From assembly GCA_019054805.1 (NCBI GenBank), contig JAHQIY010000001.1, positions 9,066,501 to 9,130,500 on the forward strand: 64,000 bases of DNA, read 5' to 3'. Below, piece after piece: positions 1 to 11,853 of this stretch (its first letter is position 1; the number at the start of each line of letters is the position of its first letter). The translations under genes and the position numbers were made by a program. The notes under the pieces were generated by a model. The model worked only from the letters and a program-made list of their open reading frames with translations. It did no database searches and had not been told where the DNA came from. Source of the stretch: Brachionus manjavacas (lineage: Eukaryota; Rotifera; Eurotatoria; Ploima; Brachionidae).

Positions 1-1249
1 ATGCTGCCATAAAAAACTTTTTATTTTAATAAAATTTTTTTGAATATCGTTTTCAATTTTTAATAAAATAAATTTTATTTTTTAAAATTAAGAGTTTTTT
101 TGATCTTTAAATTAAAACAAAGAAAAATTAGAAAATGACTATTTTATTTTGAAAATTTTGAAAAAATCTCAAGCTTTAATGCCGCATTAAATTGATTTTA
201 ACACGGACTCAAGGCTTAAAACACATATTTAGAGCATGCGGAGTAAGTTAAGAATATTTTAACATTGGCGAAATGGTGTATGTTGCCCATGTAAAAATGT
301 TCTTAACATATTGTAAACCCATCAAAGCTGGGATTCACTTTATGAGGCTGCAATATGGAACAAGGAAATACGGAATAAAAATGATTGAATTTAATTTCAA
401 AAATTTGAATACGTTCGAAATTTAATCACGGTAATTTGACTTGACTTGCTTTAACTTTATTACTTTTGAATAACTTTGCTTCTGATGAATTAAGAATTCG
501 AAGCAAATTACTGAATTAATTAAAAATAAATAATAAAGAAAGAAAAAATTTAAAAACTTATTAAAATTTTTTACTACAAAATAAAGAAAAAAAAAATTAA
601 ATATTAATTTTAACTAGCCAATATCACCAATTAAAGTTTATTGTAGACAAATAAATGAATCAGTAAATTTAGTGAGAAAAATAAATTATTATCTACCATA
701 ATATGCTTAGTGATTATGAAATCGATTTTTTCTTTCTAGTAAAGATGAATTTTTATAAATCCAATTTTATTCAAAAATAAATGTAAAAATAAAGTAAAAA
801 ATTTAATTTAAAGAGCGCAATTAAAATTTTTTAAATAAAAAATGGAAAATAATTATTGTAAAAATGGCACGTTGTTTAAATATTAGAAGAATTTTTTTTT
901 TTTAAATATTTTATAAATCATTTAAATCCAAAATTCAAAATATTATGAATAAATGCTAACATAAAAAAAATTCAAGAATTTTATTTTTTTGAATTATTAG
1001 TTATTATTTTTTAAGTTTAATTAAAAAGAAAAAGTTTTTTTGTCTGAAATTTTTTTCTAAATATTTAATAAGGCTAGCAAAATAATTAAAAAAATTTTTT
1101 TCTATTCTTATCAATTTTTCATTTTAATTTTATTTAAACCCATGTTTAAAATCTAGCTCAAATCCCTAGAGTTTCTTCTATAATAGCATTTTTTTTAAAT
1201 TATTTCAAATAATTAAACTTAAAAAGGGATAATTTATCCTTTTTTTCAA
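1..1249. other. AT-rich intergenic DNA
   Basis: There is no open frame longer than about 60 codons and no coding-like composition. The only structured piece is a decayed foldback-element arm at 249-373, listed separately. The rest is A/T homopolymer-rich sequence. Confidence 0.7.
249..373. repeat. Solo arm of a foldback/MITE family
   Basis: This segment resembles the right arm of the foldback element at 53324-53797. Both contain a block reading close to TTTTAACATTRGCGARATGGT, and both end in GCTGCAATAT, then ACAAGGAAATACGG. Between these blocks the copy here is longer and diverged. It looks like one end of an old copy whose partner arm is lost. The family's transposase is not evident. Confidence 0.6.
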
Positions 1250-2140
1250 GGTACAGTGCTAGCTGTGGACGCCAGTCATGTGGGCTTAGGATCTGTTCTG
1301 TTGCAAGTTAATTCCAATAAATAAACAGAAGTAAAAATAAAAGCATTTGTCTCAAGGTTCTTACCAGGTATTGATAGAAGGTACTGTCAAGTAAAGAAAG
1401 AAGCTGGCAAACGTTTATGTATGCGATAAGTTCAGGATTTTTCCTTTCGGAAAGCTTTTTAAGCTAAAGACCGATAAGCGAACCATTCAATTGATTTTAG
1501 ACAATCCAAATACCAGCAAGGATTCTGAGATGGGCATTAAGAGCTATGGACTTTGATTTTGCTAATGATCACATTTCGGAAAAGACTAATATTGGTTCTG
1601 TCAAGGCAGTCATAAGTTAGATCGTGAGATGTTTCAAGAGAGAAATTACTGTCCACCTTTTGTCAACATGCTGGTAATGAATGCACTTTCAGATGCAGTA
1701 AATTTGAACGAATTGGAGTAAGAAACACTAAGGGATCAAGAATATGAAAATCTGAGAGAGTTTATACAAGGAAAATGGACAAAACAAGGTTCCAGTCGAA
1801 TACGTCCAAATTTCGGACGAGCTTAGCGGCACAGGGAAGGGCCTGATTCTCAGAAACACGCAAATAGTTATTCCAAAAAAACTTAGGAATCAATGGCTAA
1901 TATTCGACACCAAGAGGTGGTCAAAACGAAGTCATTATTCCTATGATTCCCGGTAATAGATGTTAGAAGGATAACTAGTTTGTAGGCCAACCAAGTGATT
2001 AAACACTTGGAAGAACTTTCTTGGAATACCTCAGGTTTAATTCGAAAGGGTTCACTGAATTAACCAGAGTATTGTGGTTTATTCACAGGAGCATTGCTCC
2101 TTACTTGCTTAGCAGTTAAAGAAAAGTATGGATGGATTTG
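1250..2140 (+). pseudogene. Decayed Ty3/gypsy pol fragment (RNase H to integrase zinc domain)
   Basis: Translation near 1258-1305 gives LAVDASHVGLGSVLLQ, the start of a retrotransposon RNase H domain with its first catalytic aspartate. Later pieces (about 1455-1570) match the end of RNase H, with FKLKTDKR then RWALRAMDFDFANDHISGK. Around 1840-1910 the reading LRNTQIVIPKKLRNQW matches the linker before the integrase zinc-binding domain. The order RNase H then integrase is that of Ty3/gypsy pol. Frames switch several times and stops are frequent, so this is a dead remnant. No LTRs were found beside it. It is on the opposite strand from the better-preserved gypsy element at 13.8-18.1 kb. Confidence 0.7.
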
Positions 2141-2803
2141 ATGTCGAAACATCCCGCTAAACCATTATATTTAATTTTTGTTTCTAACACTTATTTAGTT
2201 TTATTTAGCTAATAGGCTTGTCCTGTTTAAAAACAAATTAAAACAATAAAAGTAAATCATAAGATATGTTAAATTTACTTCAATAATTTGTAATTAGGTG
2301 GTTATAATAAAATTAATTAATTTTCAATACTAAATTAACCTACAATTTGATTATTTTAAAATTACGCAAATTAACCTATTCTAACGTAAAAATTCGTGAA
2401 TACATAAGAAAAAGAAACATTTTTTTAAGGGTCCTAATAAAATTTCCTAAAAAAAATTGAAAAAAAATAATTTTATAACTTTTTGATGCATAAAAAAAAT
2501 TACCTAAATTTCAGAATTATTTAAGCTTCAAAAACCATATTTTTAAATTTGAAAAAAGAGGATAGCCGCATGTTATCTTGCAAATGATGAAATTACGGAT
2601 TTTAAAATTTTTGAGCATATTTGAAATTCTGATACTTATAATGGGAATGTTAGGATTTTGCCATTTATCACAGAAAGGTTAGAATTGCTGACATCCTCTT
2701 AAATCATTTCAATCTCTTTTCTCATATACATTAAAAATTCTTAAAAAAGAAGCTAGAATAAAAAACTGGAAGTTTAGTGGCATCTACATGAAAACTAAAA
2801 ACA
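2141..2803. other. AT-rich intergenic DNA
   Basis: Nothing coding is visible. The interval separates the gypsy remnant from the A-rich tail of the RTE-like element. Confidence 0.6.
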
Positions 2804-3812
2804 AATTTTTTTTTTTCCCTTATTCTGTCCTTGTGGAGCATAGGGTCATTACTTTTGATTACCACTCAAGTCGATCTTTTGCCTTTACCCTTGCTCCTCC
2901 CTATGTCATTCCCATTTCAATGAGCTCTTTCGTGATTGTTGACCTCCATGTTACTGCTGGTCGTCCTACCTTACGTCGCCCTTGAGGTGTCCATTGAAGG
3001 GCTCTTTTTGGTATTCGTGTTTCTTTGATTCTAAGTACATGCCCGAGCCATCGCAGTCTTTTGTTCTTAATGCATTGACTTAATGGCTCTGAATTTGTTC
3101 TTCTATATAGGTCAGCATTGGACAATGTCTCAGGCCAGTGTATCCCGAGAATACTCCGCAGGCTTCCCGTGTGGAAGGTGTTAAGAATTTTCCTATCAGA
3201 TTTACACATCCTCCGACATTCACTTCCGTACATCACTGTTGCTTTTACTACATTGTTGTATAATTTAATTTTTGTTTCCTTACTGTAGCTGGTTGACTTC
3301 CATACTGGTTTGAGTCTAGCGAAGGCAGTCTGCTTCTGTATTAGATATTAGCACCAGATCGTCCGCAAAGTCTAAGTCTTCAAGCTATGCTGTTAATCCC
3401 CATTGTATACCCCTCGCACTGGCAGTTGTTTTCTTCATGACATAGTCAATCAGTATTAGCAATAGTGTCGGAGAAGTAAAGCACCCTTGTCTGACTCCTG
3501 TACAGACTTTGAAGCTCTCAGATTGTCCTTTTTCCAGAATCACGTTACACTCGAATTTCTCATAGAAGAGTTTTATCAAGTTGACTATCTTCTGTGGCAG
3601 GCCATATGATCTTAAAATGGCCCACAAGGTTTCTCTGTGTATGCTACCAAAGGCTTTCTTGAAGTTAATGAAGTTAAGATACACAGGGCTATTCCATTCC
3701 AGACTTTGTTCTATGATGTTCCTAAGTGTAAATATCTGGTCTATGCATCCTCTACCTCGTCTAAATCCTGCTTGTTCTTCTCTAAGTATAACATCCAGAG
3801 AGTTCCTGATTC
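2804..3812 (-). pseudogene. 5'-truncated RTE-like non-LTR retrotransposon (reverse transcriptase C-terminal half)
   Basis: Reading the minus strand from 3812, one frame gives EEQAGFRRGRGCIDQIFTLR, then a KKAF block, GVRQGC and, near 3350, DFADDLVLIS. These are the reverse-transcriptase finger/palm motifs of RTE-type elements (the endonuclease-RT proteins often mis-annotated in invertebrates). The segment 3236-2901 carries the typical C-terminal tail with RLRWLGHVLRIKETRIP and GRPAVTW. A poly-T run at 2806-2815 is the A-rich 3' tail on the minus strand. The palm frame has AFGS where AFDS is usual, so the first catalytic aspartate region is altered. There is also a stop before FADD. The 5' part (endonuclease) is absent. 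A second copy of the 3' end lies at 37738-37960 in the same orientation. Confidence 0.85.
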
Positions 3813-4224
3813 AAAAAAAAAAACTGTTTGCTATTAAATATTATCTTGATAGAAAAATGTCATGCAAATCATTTATCTAATAAATTATTTTGTTTAAAAT
3901 GTTCTTGATATTTATTAGATTATTAATAAATTTTAAATTATTTTAAAATTTATTAATAATCTTGATATTTATGTTTTTTCAAATAAAAGTGCTTGTGATT
4001 CGGAATCTGATTTACAATTGATTTGTATACTTGTTTGAACCTGAGTAAAAGATGATCTTAATGGACTTTTGATTGTGTTTATAGCTTTTTCACGTATGAT
4101 TTGTTCCAAAATTTATCGAAGATCAACTTCTGGACAAAAGAGATTCATCGGCTTATTTACTCTTTTTTTTGAAACTCCTTGGTTTTGGGTTTTATCTTTA
4201 AATATTGATTTCAATTTGAGAAAG
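3813..4224. other. AT-rich intergenic DNA
   Basis: Short AT-rich sequence between the RTE-like element and the broken gene. I see no coding or structured signal. Confidence 0.5.
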
Positions 4225-4725
4225 TTAATTTAATTCTTCTTCTGGAACAGGTAGATCGCTGTAGCCAATTTTAGCTCGTTCAATTGCTTTTTGTCTCTGC
4301 GCTAACGAAGATTTCTGAATCAGGTGTTCATTATGATTTCATTTTTTGCAAACTTGGTTCCTAACAGGATGTTTTGAAATGTTGTCGCCTTCATCATTAA
4401 AGAAGAAGTAGTTTTAATTTTGACTAGAAATTGAGAAAACGCGATTAAATCTGTATGAAAATGTAGGACATGTAAAATTTCGGACAAACTGACTTTATTC
4501 TTTCGGATAAGAAGCTTTTCCTCGTTTTACACCATATATAACACAACTTTCTCTATTTGTTTCTTCAGAAATTTCTTCAACTTTGAGATAATTGATTTTA
4601 ATAGAATCGAAATAGCTCTGAATTAATTCCTTGTTAAAATCCTCCGGTGGAAAATGAAATCTAAATATCGGGTCCCTACTAGTCTCTGGTTTTTTCTGAG
4701 AGATTTCGAAACAAAAAACCGGCAA
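4225..4725 (-). pseudogene. Unrecognised broken coding sequence
   Basis: A single minus-strand frame runs from an ATG at 4725 to a stop at 4225 and is interrupted by only three stops: at 4495-4497, near 4405 and near 4345. Coding-like peptide lies on both sides of every stop. The first 76 codons include DPIFRFHFPPEDFNKELIQS. The later part includes NYFFFNDEGDNISKHPVRNQ, then VCKK, NHNEHLIQKSSLAQRQKAIE and an acidic end at LPVPEEELN. The Cys/His pattern around VCKK and NHNEH could be a zinc-binding element, but I do not recognise the family. It may be a decayed transposon protein or a recently lost gene. The lack of frameshifts argues for modest age. Confidence 0.45.
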
Positions 4726-6197
4726 ATAGATTAAATTATGCTTTAAATATTAATACTTAAAAAACTTATTGTAAAAAAAACATGAATTAGAATTATAAAT
4801 TTCTATAACTAGAAATTAGATAATACAAAAGATTGTTCAATTAAAACCTTTTTTTCTAGTATTCCTGTTCAATTCATACTAATCTTTTAATTTTTAACAA
4901 ATTGTGCTTTTAAAATTCTTATTTACCAAACTCTCCAACTATAAATGTCCTTTATTTACCAATGTATAGTAAAACACAAATTTTTTAGCCTCCTAAAATG
5001 GGAAATCGTGTGCCTGTTCAAAAGTGAACGTTTCTAACCGAATTCGTTCTGGGAGACCTCGAAAACTTACTTTTAGAAAAAAAGAGTGGCTAGAATTTAA
5101 TTGCACTAAATTAAAGCTTTGATCTTTTTATGAATAATATCAATAAAAATTATAATTAAACAAACGAAAGTACATAATATGTGTTAATATTTTGCACAAA
5201 ATTAAAAAAAAAAGAAATCTAATGTGTTCATATTTAATTTGTATTAATCTTTATATGGAATTATTTAGGCCATTATTATTCTCATTATTATTTTATTTTT
5301 TGAAAAACAAAAGAAAAACCAAAAAATGCATCCAAAACATTGATAAAAGAATAAAAAATCTGTGTTATTATTTTATTTTTGTAATAAAATATATATTTTT
5401 TCAATAAAATTCGTTGTATAATTAAAAATAATAACTAGACATTTAATTATTTTTTAATTGTTTAGTTCACTATTTTGGTTGTTTTAAATATTTAGTCCAA
5501 AAGTTTGATCCAAAATTCTGTACACCAAGTTTACAAGGGGCGGAAAATCAGCTGGTATCCGAGGATGAATTTTTCAAAAGGCAAGAATATAACCAAAATT
5601 TATATTGAATGATGTGCCCTTTGCCAGATCGCAACCCAATCGAGAATTTATAATCATACAATCTATTAAACAAAACGTCACCAAAATCTCGAATATTTTT
5701 TCCAAATTTAATTATGCTATTAAGCTGAATTTAAAAAATTATTTTAAAATTTATTAAAAGTCAAAATAATTTGATAAATATTTTACTATTTTGTGTTCTT
5801 CCTCTATAAATCCAGGATATGTAAACTCTAAAATATTTTCAACTCATCAAAAATTTCGCTATGTTACCCTTCCAGTATCATAAAAGCCTTTTTCTAAGCA
5901 ATTTAACTTTAAATTTTTTTTCAAATAACCTAGGATGTCAACGATAGGATAATTTTCACTTAAAATATTATCTAACACAATGGTTATAGGTAACACAATG
6001 TTTCTTTTCCTTATTTATGTTTTTTTTAACTGTTCCAAGCCAATTTAAATTGAATTTAAAATATTTAATAATGATAATATTTTTAAAGCTTATCAAGAAT
6101 TATTGACTCATAAAAAATAAGATATGTTACTAAAGAAAAGTATCAAAATACATTTCATAACTAGATTGATCAGATGAATCTTTGTAAAGACAATCAA
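4726..6197. other. AT-rich intergenic DNA
   Basis: Open frames here are lysine/phenylalanine-rich products of A/T runs and are not believable genes. No repeat with clear ends was recognised. Confidence 0.6.
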
Positions 6198-6304
6198 GGC
6201 AATTATTCTGATTTTTATTTTATTTATTTATGAGTGTTAGAGAATACCCCAGGCAGCTCAGAATGGATCAGAGTCCTTCTTATCAGTCTGGCAATTATTC
6301 TGAT
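6198..6304 (-). mobile_element. 77-bp 5'-truncated retroinsertion with 15-bp target-site duplication
   Basis: The 15-mer GGCAATTATTCTGAT occurs at 6198-6212 and again at 6290-6304. The 77 bp between them, read on the minus strand, end in a (TAAA)-type A-rich tail (plus strand 6213-6231). The body, GAGTGTTAGAGAATACCCC and onwards, is richer in G+C than its surroundings. Direct repeats of this length, an A-rich tail and a short body are the marks of target-primed reverse transcription of a LINE or SINE 3' end. The source element is not recognised in this window. Confidence 0.7.
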
Positions 6305-9300
6305 AATTTGGATAAAAAAAAAAAATTTAACTGCCAATTAGTTAAAAATTGTGCATTTCTATTTAATTTTAAAAAAAGTCCAAACTTTTTTTTTAATTTA
6401 TTCAACTCTTTATTTTTTCAATATTTAAAATTTATTAAAGATTTTTTTTTTCACGTGATTTAATAATTTTACACATAGTTATCAATTGTCAAAAGACTTC
6501 TTGTAACATATGATGAAATTCCACTTGGGATATCTCATCGATACAACAGGATGACTTGTTTGTTTACAATCTCATCAATCAAATGATGATTAACCTGAAA
6601 ATAATTACATTTTTACGGATTAGTTGTTTTTTTTTCAGTCCAAAGATTTATTTGCTTCATAGATGAGTAAATAATGATGTTTTTTTCGTTCGGGATTTAC
6701 ATTAAATTATAAACGTGTTATATCTAAACTATTTATAATTAGGTTCTTTGGATGATAAAAATACAAAATAAAAATAAAAACATAATTAAAAATTTTAATA
6801 AAGTGTTTTCATTAATGACAAATTTGGAAATAATTCACTGATCCGACTCAGCAAGCACTGTTAAGCACTTGACGTCAACAGAATAGTTTATATGTAGTGA
6901 GAGTGACCGAGTCAACGGGTGGCATCAGTATGATCGCAAAAAAATGAGATAAAATTTTTTTTTAATTACTTGTTTGGAATCCTGTTAATGCTCAGAAAAC
7001 TATTAATTTATTCAGTAGATAATCCAAGAAAAAATTAAGATTTAAATTCTTGGATATTTTATCTCAAGCTTTATTGCTGAAAACAATGCTGAAACAAATT
7101 CTGCAAACAAAAATTTTATTATTTTATATCACTGAGAAGGTTTTGATTGCATTCATAAAAAACAAGTTATTTTATTATATTTTTTATTATTGAGTTAATT
7201 AAAAAAATTAAAATATAAAAGAGTTTATTTATTCAAAACGTGAAGAAATTTTAAGTCAAAATTTAATATTTCCGCAACAAACCTTTGATGACTTTAAATT
7301 CCAGACATAAATTTGTTTGTTCATTTTTCAAATTTTTAAATTAAATAATTCCAATTGATATTGGGTGGAGGTGAACTTTTTTCTAAATTTTTCAAGATAT
7401 AATTTCATGAAAGACATCAAATTCGGCATTTTTTAAGTCAATATGGATCCAAGAATTCCACAAACAGACAATAAAATTTGATACGGAATCAAAGTAAGTC
7501 TGTATGGGCTGTAAGTCAAATAAGCAATTTTCCGTAAGTAAATTTGATGAATAGAAAAAAATATAAAAGTGTAAAAGTAAATTGAACTTGGAATCAGATC
7601 AAAGTCGATTGCATTTTCTACCTGTTAATTGTGGGCAAATAATGTTCATAGACAAATCCGTTTAAAATCAAATAAAAATCGATCAAACGATTAAATGTAC
7701 TTATTTCTTTAATTCATTAGTGATGTATCGATTACACTGGTAATCGTATACATAAAGAGAAACACAGAAGAATAATTTGTGCTTTTATTTTACTATTTTA
7801 GATTAATGCTACTTAATTTGAGATCGATTAAGTAAACATTTCTTGTAAAATTATTTATTCCTGAGGTTTTTGTCGCAAGAATTTACAAGCTCTTTTAAGT
7901 GATTATAAATACTTTTCAAACGAGTCTTCTCATCTCATTAGAATTTCATATTTTATCACTTCTAGTTGGTGACATCGTTTGATCAAGCTTAATAACATAA
8001 CGATTTAATAGCTTCGCTAGGCCATAAATAATTGCCTAATTACTTGCTTACCTCAGGCCTTATTTATTCGCGATGCCAAGTCGATCATTAAGTAATTTTT
8101 ACTTTTTTGCCTTGTTTTAATTGCTTAATTATTTGATTTTTCGAGGCTAAAATTTGTCATTTTTAAGCACATCGGAGACAACATTTGCTAATCATAATGT
8201 ATCAATAAAATAAATCAGGTTTATTAGCTGATTAAGACAGAATTTACATTTGTTAAATCATGTAATTTATGAGACATTTCTTAGTTTTATTTTTTAATTT
8301 TAAAAATTAATTAAGACTGAGCCTTAGCTCACATGATTGAATTTAAAAAATCAATTTTTTTTTGAAAAAATTAAATAGATTCGATTTAGATTTTTAGAAT
8401 TTGTTGTGAATTAAGAAAGAAAAAGTAAATTTTTAATTTTAATCTGAACTCATCTTCTTTAAAAAATAAAAATTTATCAAAATTTTTGGTTAAAGTTATT
8501 TTAAAAATTAAAATTTTTAATTAAAGCTTTTTTGTTAAAGTTACTTATTGTTTACAACCCCCGTCTATCCAAAAATTATAAAACTTTTCCAATTTTTTTT
8601 CAGACCTTTTAATTTTAAAATTAATTTATTTAAAATTAATCCACCTTCTTCAGAAGATGTACAATAATAATTAACAAAACAATAAATAAAAAAAGAAAAG
8701 AAGTATGATTTAAAATTGATAATGTTTGTTTGACCAAGGGAGATTAATCTCATTGCGGTTCAATAAGTTGGTTTAGTTTTTTATATTTTTCTGAATCTTA
8801 AGTTTTTGAGACAATTCACAATATCACGAAAGTAAAAATATAAATGCTTGCTTTTAAAGAAGCTTCAGCAAACATTCTGAGACCGATACCTAAATTATTT
8901 AGATATTGACATCATTTTCGTAAATTAGATAGAGCATTTTTCAAGAATTTTTTCTTAAATGCTTTAATTTTATTTATAAAAAATATTAAAAATAATAAAA
9001 TATTTTTCGAAATTCAGTTAAAAAAATTAGAAAACGCAATTCAAACTTATTCAAAATTTTAAGAAATTTTAGTGTTTTAAAATTTAATCATGTGACCGAA
9101 AGGAAGGACTAAGTGTCCATTTCAACGAGTCAAGGCTTCGTCCAAACTAATTTTTAAATAAATTTTAAACAAACTTTGAATAAATTAAAATTGAATTATA
9201 TGTTTTTTCTTCTGATCCATAAGTGTTTTATTTTTTGAAAAGAATTAAATTATTTCGGCTTCTGATTTTAAAAAAATAGGATCTATTGCGTTATGTGATT

Positions 9301-10630
9301 AATTAACTTTACAGAATTTGGATACCAACAAAAAAATAAAAATGATCACATAATTTAAAACCTGTTCAAATAAAAAGCATTTTTAGAAACATTAATTTTT
9401 TTTATAAAAATGTCACTTTAATTTTAAAAATCAAAATAAAACATAAAAAAAATTTTTATGGAATTTAAGCTTAAATTTCGCTTGTCACGATAGGTTTCTT
9501 TTTAAGAACCCCGGAGCTATCCAATTTATTTTTTTAAGAAAAAAAAATATTAATTAAGATAAAGGCTTTGTTCAGTTGGTGCCATTATCTGATCTAGAAT
9601 AATTTTTCAATTAACTCTGCGCATATTTTAGAAAATATTTTATCTATTTACTTTTTCTTCCTCTTAAAACTGTATGGGAATGCTGATTTACAATAAGCTG
9701 AATATTTATTTAATCAAATCGGAAATTTTGTCCTGAATAAAACTGATTGATTAGTAAAGCTTTGTCTTTTCTTCGAGGATGTGTAAAAAATTTTATTTTC
9801 TTAATTTATCAAATTTATAAATACCAGTTGTTCTTGATCGTTTTTGTACTAAAAAAGAGCAATATAATGCTTTTAAGATAAAGTCATTTTAAAAGAAGCT
9901 TGAAAATTATTAAAAATTAATAAAAAAATTCAATTTAAAAAAGTTCATTCTCAGCTGTGTAATTTTTTTGAAGTTTTAAATTCTATTTTATTAGAAGTCC
10001 ATTTTAGATAAAAAAAAAAAGAAACAACAACATTTAAAGTGAAATTTGAATTATTCAAACAGTTATGCAATAAATGTTGGATTCTAATTGAGGAAGGATG
10101 CAATGAAAGTTGTTAGATGAATTTTTAAGTGACGCAACACATAAAACAAAGCGAGGTCGCTTCGAAACAAATTTGAATTTCAATTGATTTGAAAAAAAAC
10201 TCATTAAAAACTCATTAGATCGATAGATAGGAAAAATTCGATTAATCTTGAGCATCATCTATAGGTGCTCTATTTATCAAAATTTTGACATTTTCCAACG
10301 CTTATTCACAGCAGGTCCAACTTAACTGTCAACTAAACCAAGCTCAAAAAGAGCTCAATCAAATTTAATTTTTCGTTCAATCCACTTAGAATTTTGTCAA
10401 AACACAAAAACATCTTAGTATGTGGCAAACTATAATCGCTTAGTAAGCACACGCCTATTTTTTTTGACAATAATTTCTTACCTGTATAAATGCTTATTGA
10501 ACTGTATCAAAATTGATCTTAATATTTATCTAAAGATATAATTAAATTCTTTTTTTCGTTTTATTTATTAAATATAATAGGAAAACATTAAAAAAATAAC
10601 ATCCGTGTGTGTGCACATGGCAAGCATAGT
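6305..10630. other. Gene-free interval upstream of the 270-aa gene
   Basis: No credible coding region was found; short frames near 8.6 and 10.1 kb are shadows of AT-rich DNA. Parts of 7660-8270 and 10250-10630 have less homopolymer and a more mixed base composition than the rest. They could be regulatory, but nothing specific identifies them. Confidence 0.5.
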
Positions 10631-10644
10631 TTTATCATGATAAA
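10631..10644. promoter_or_regulatory. Perfect palindrome with two GATA cores
   Basis: TTTATCATGATAAA is a perfect 14-bp palindrome holding a TGATAA core on each strand. It lies about 290 bp upstream of the ATG at 10929. A palindromic GATA pair is a plausible binding site, and this window encodes two GATA factors, but a role is inference only. Confidence 0.3.
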
Positions 10645-10928
10645 GCTTGATTAGCCTTTCTCAAAACGTAAATCACCTGTCTAGAAATGATTAGTTTCGT
10701 TGTTCATTCTGGCCAAGTGTTCGCTGGTTAGATAATGTTTTCTCATTAAATTCAAGTTTTGCCTTTAAATTTCCATAAACACGCTCAGAGGCGTTTTGTC
10801 ATGTGCTAAGGTTATTTATTTTACTCGTCGTTATCATATTTAAAAAGTTCTTATTTTAGAAGCTAATTAACAATTTTTTAATCTTTTCACCTTTTTTATT
10901 TAGATTTAAAAAAACAAAAAAATTTAAA

Positions 10929-11741
10929 ATGTCTTCGGAAAGCAAACAAAAAAGAACTTCGGACAGTGGCATGAAACGCAAATCTATCAGACTCCAAATT
11001 GACTTGCCTTTTCAGGATTCGGACTCGGACTGCGAGGAAACATTCAGCGCAACTCCGACCAACAAAATTCATCTCAAAATAAGCATTGATAAAAGTACGA
11101 GCAAAAAGTCGCTCAATTTTGCCGGTTCAAGCACCAAAAGGCAAAAAAATTTTTTGGACAAGTCGACAAGTGGCTATTCATCATCGGGAACAAGCAGTCT
11201 AACCAACTCGTTGCATGAATTCAGCTATTTGAGCGAAATAGAGCACAATGGCACTTTGGATGAGAACATTTTTGTTGCTGACTTTTCTGGCATAAAGCGT
11301 AAAAGAGATTTTGACTCCACAGAAAACGTCTATGATCGGTTAATTCATAGCTGTGGAAAAACTAAAACCCAAAGATCAAAGAAAATTCAGAAAAAAAATG
11401 AATCCATTCTTTCTGTTTATGAGTGCATTAGTGAGAATAGTTGCGATCCAGATGACAATATTTATGAGGAAATATCCAATTTTGTGGAACAAATTCCCAA
11501 GATAAAAAGCCCGAAAAGTCATTTGTATGAGAATTCAAAATTTGGTGAAAATAATTATTACAATGGAGATTTTTTCCAAGAAAAACAAATGAAACCATCT
11601 TTCAAAAGAGAATACACTGTGAACGAAATTTTTGATAATTTAAAAAAATTTAAAAAACAAGCAAAAGAACAAGAGTTGTTGACGAACAAAAATTCCAAAA
11701 TGTACGAAAACAATCAGGTATCTAAGCCAATTTATGTGTAG
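10929..11741 (+). CDS. Disordered 270-aa protein with repeated tyrosine motifs (unknown family)
   Basis: This is an uninterrupted 270-codon frame from ATG at 10929. A good 3' splice site (pyrimidine run ending at AG 10902-10903) lies 25 bp before the ATG, so the 5' UTR is probably spliced. AATAAA signals follow at 11778 and 11848. The protein is rich in Ser, Lys, Asn and Asp/Glu, with no signal peptide, membrane segment or known domain. A basic patch, GIKRKRDF (121-128), could be a nuclear localisation signal. The striking feature is a series of hydrophobic-Tyr-acidic motifs: VYDRL (Y135), VYECI (Y164), IYEEI (Y179), LYENS (Y200) and MYENN (Y259). YEEI is the classic Src-SH2 ligand and YEN fits the Grb2-type YxN rule. 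The protein may therefore be a phosphotyrosine docking protein. I do not recognise an orthologue. That it is a real gene is well supported; the function is inferred. Confidence 0.75.
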   Translation: MSSESKQKRTSDSGMKRKSIRLQIDLPFQDSDSDCEETFSATPTNKIHLKISIDKSTSKKSLNFAGSSTKRQKNFLDKSTSGYSSSGTSSLTNSLHEFSYLSEIEHNGTLDENIFVADFSGIKRKRDFDSTENVYDRLIHSCGKTKTQRSKKIQKKNESILSVYECISENSCDPDDNIYEEISNFVEQIPKIKSPKSHLYENSKFGENNYYNGDFFQEKQMKPSFKREYTVNEIFDNLKKFKKQAKEQELLTNKNSKMYENNQVSKPIYV

Positions 11742-11777
11742 ACACGCTTAGTAGTATCAGTCCATTTGAATTATTTA

Positions 11778-11853
11778 AATAAAATGTTTATTTAGTGATT
11801 TTTGTAAATTTTGTAAATTACAATTGTGCTTATTTTTTTAATTTTCTAATAAA
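11778..11853 (+). terminator. Polyadenylation signals of the 270-aa gene
   Basis: AATAAA occurs at 11778-11783 and 11848-11853, 37 and 107 bp after the stop codon. In so AT-rich a genome the hexamer is common, so which one is used cannot be told. Confidence 0.45.

Noticed and set aside
418-470. Possible fourth member of the AAGTC-rich MITE family
   Set aside because: Only a GACTTGACTTG motif is shared; no end repeats or target duplication.
5192-5407. 71-codon open frame
   Set aside because: Lys/Phe/Asn-rich product of A/T runs; no coding signal and no homology recognised.
6230-6463. 77-codon open frame starting MSVREYPRQLRMD
   Set aside because: The start lies inside the 77-bp retroinsertion and the rest is poly-Lys/Phe; the apparent protein is accidental.
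6840-6930. Possible tRNA gene (GAGTGACCGAGTCAACGG region)
   Set aside because: No cloverleaf with acceptor stem and A/B boxes could be drawn.
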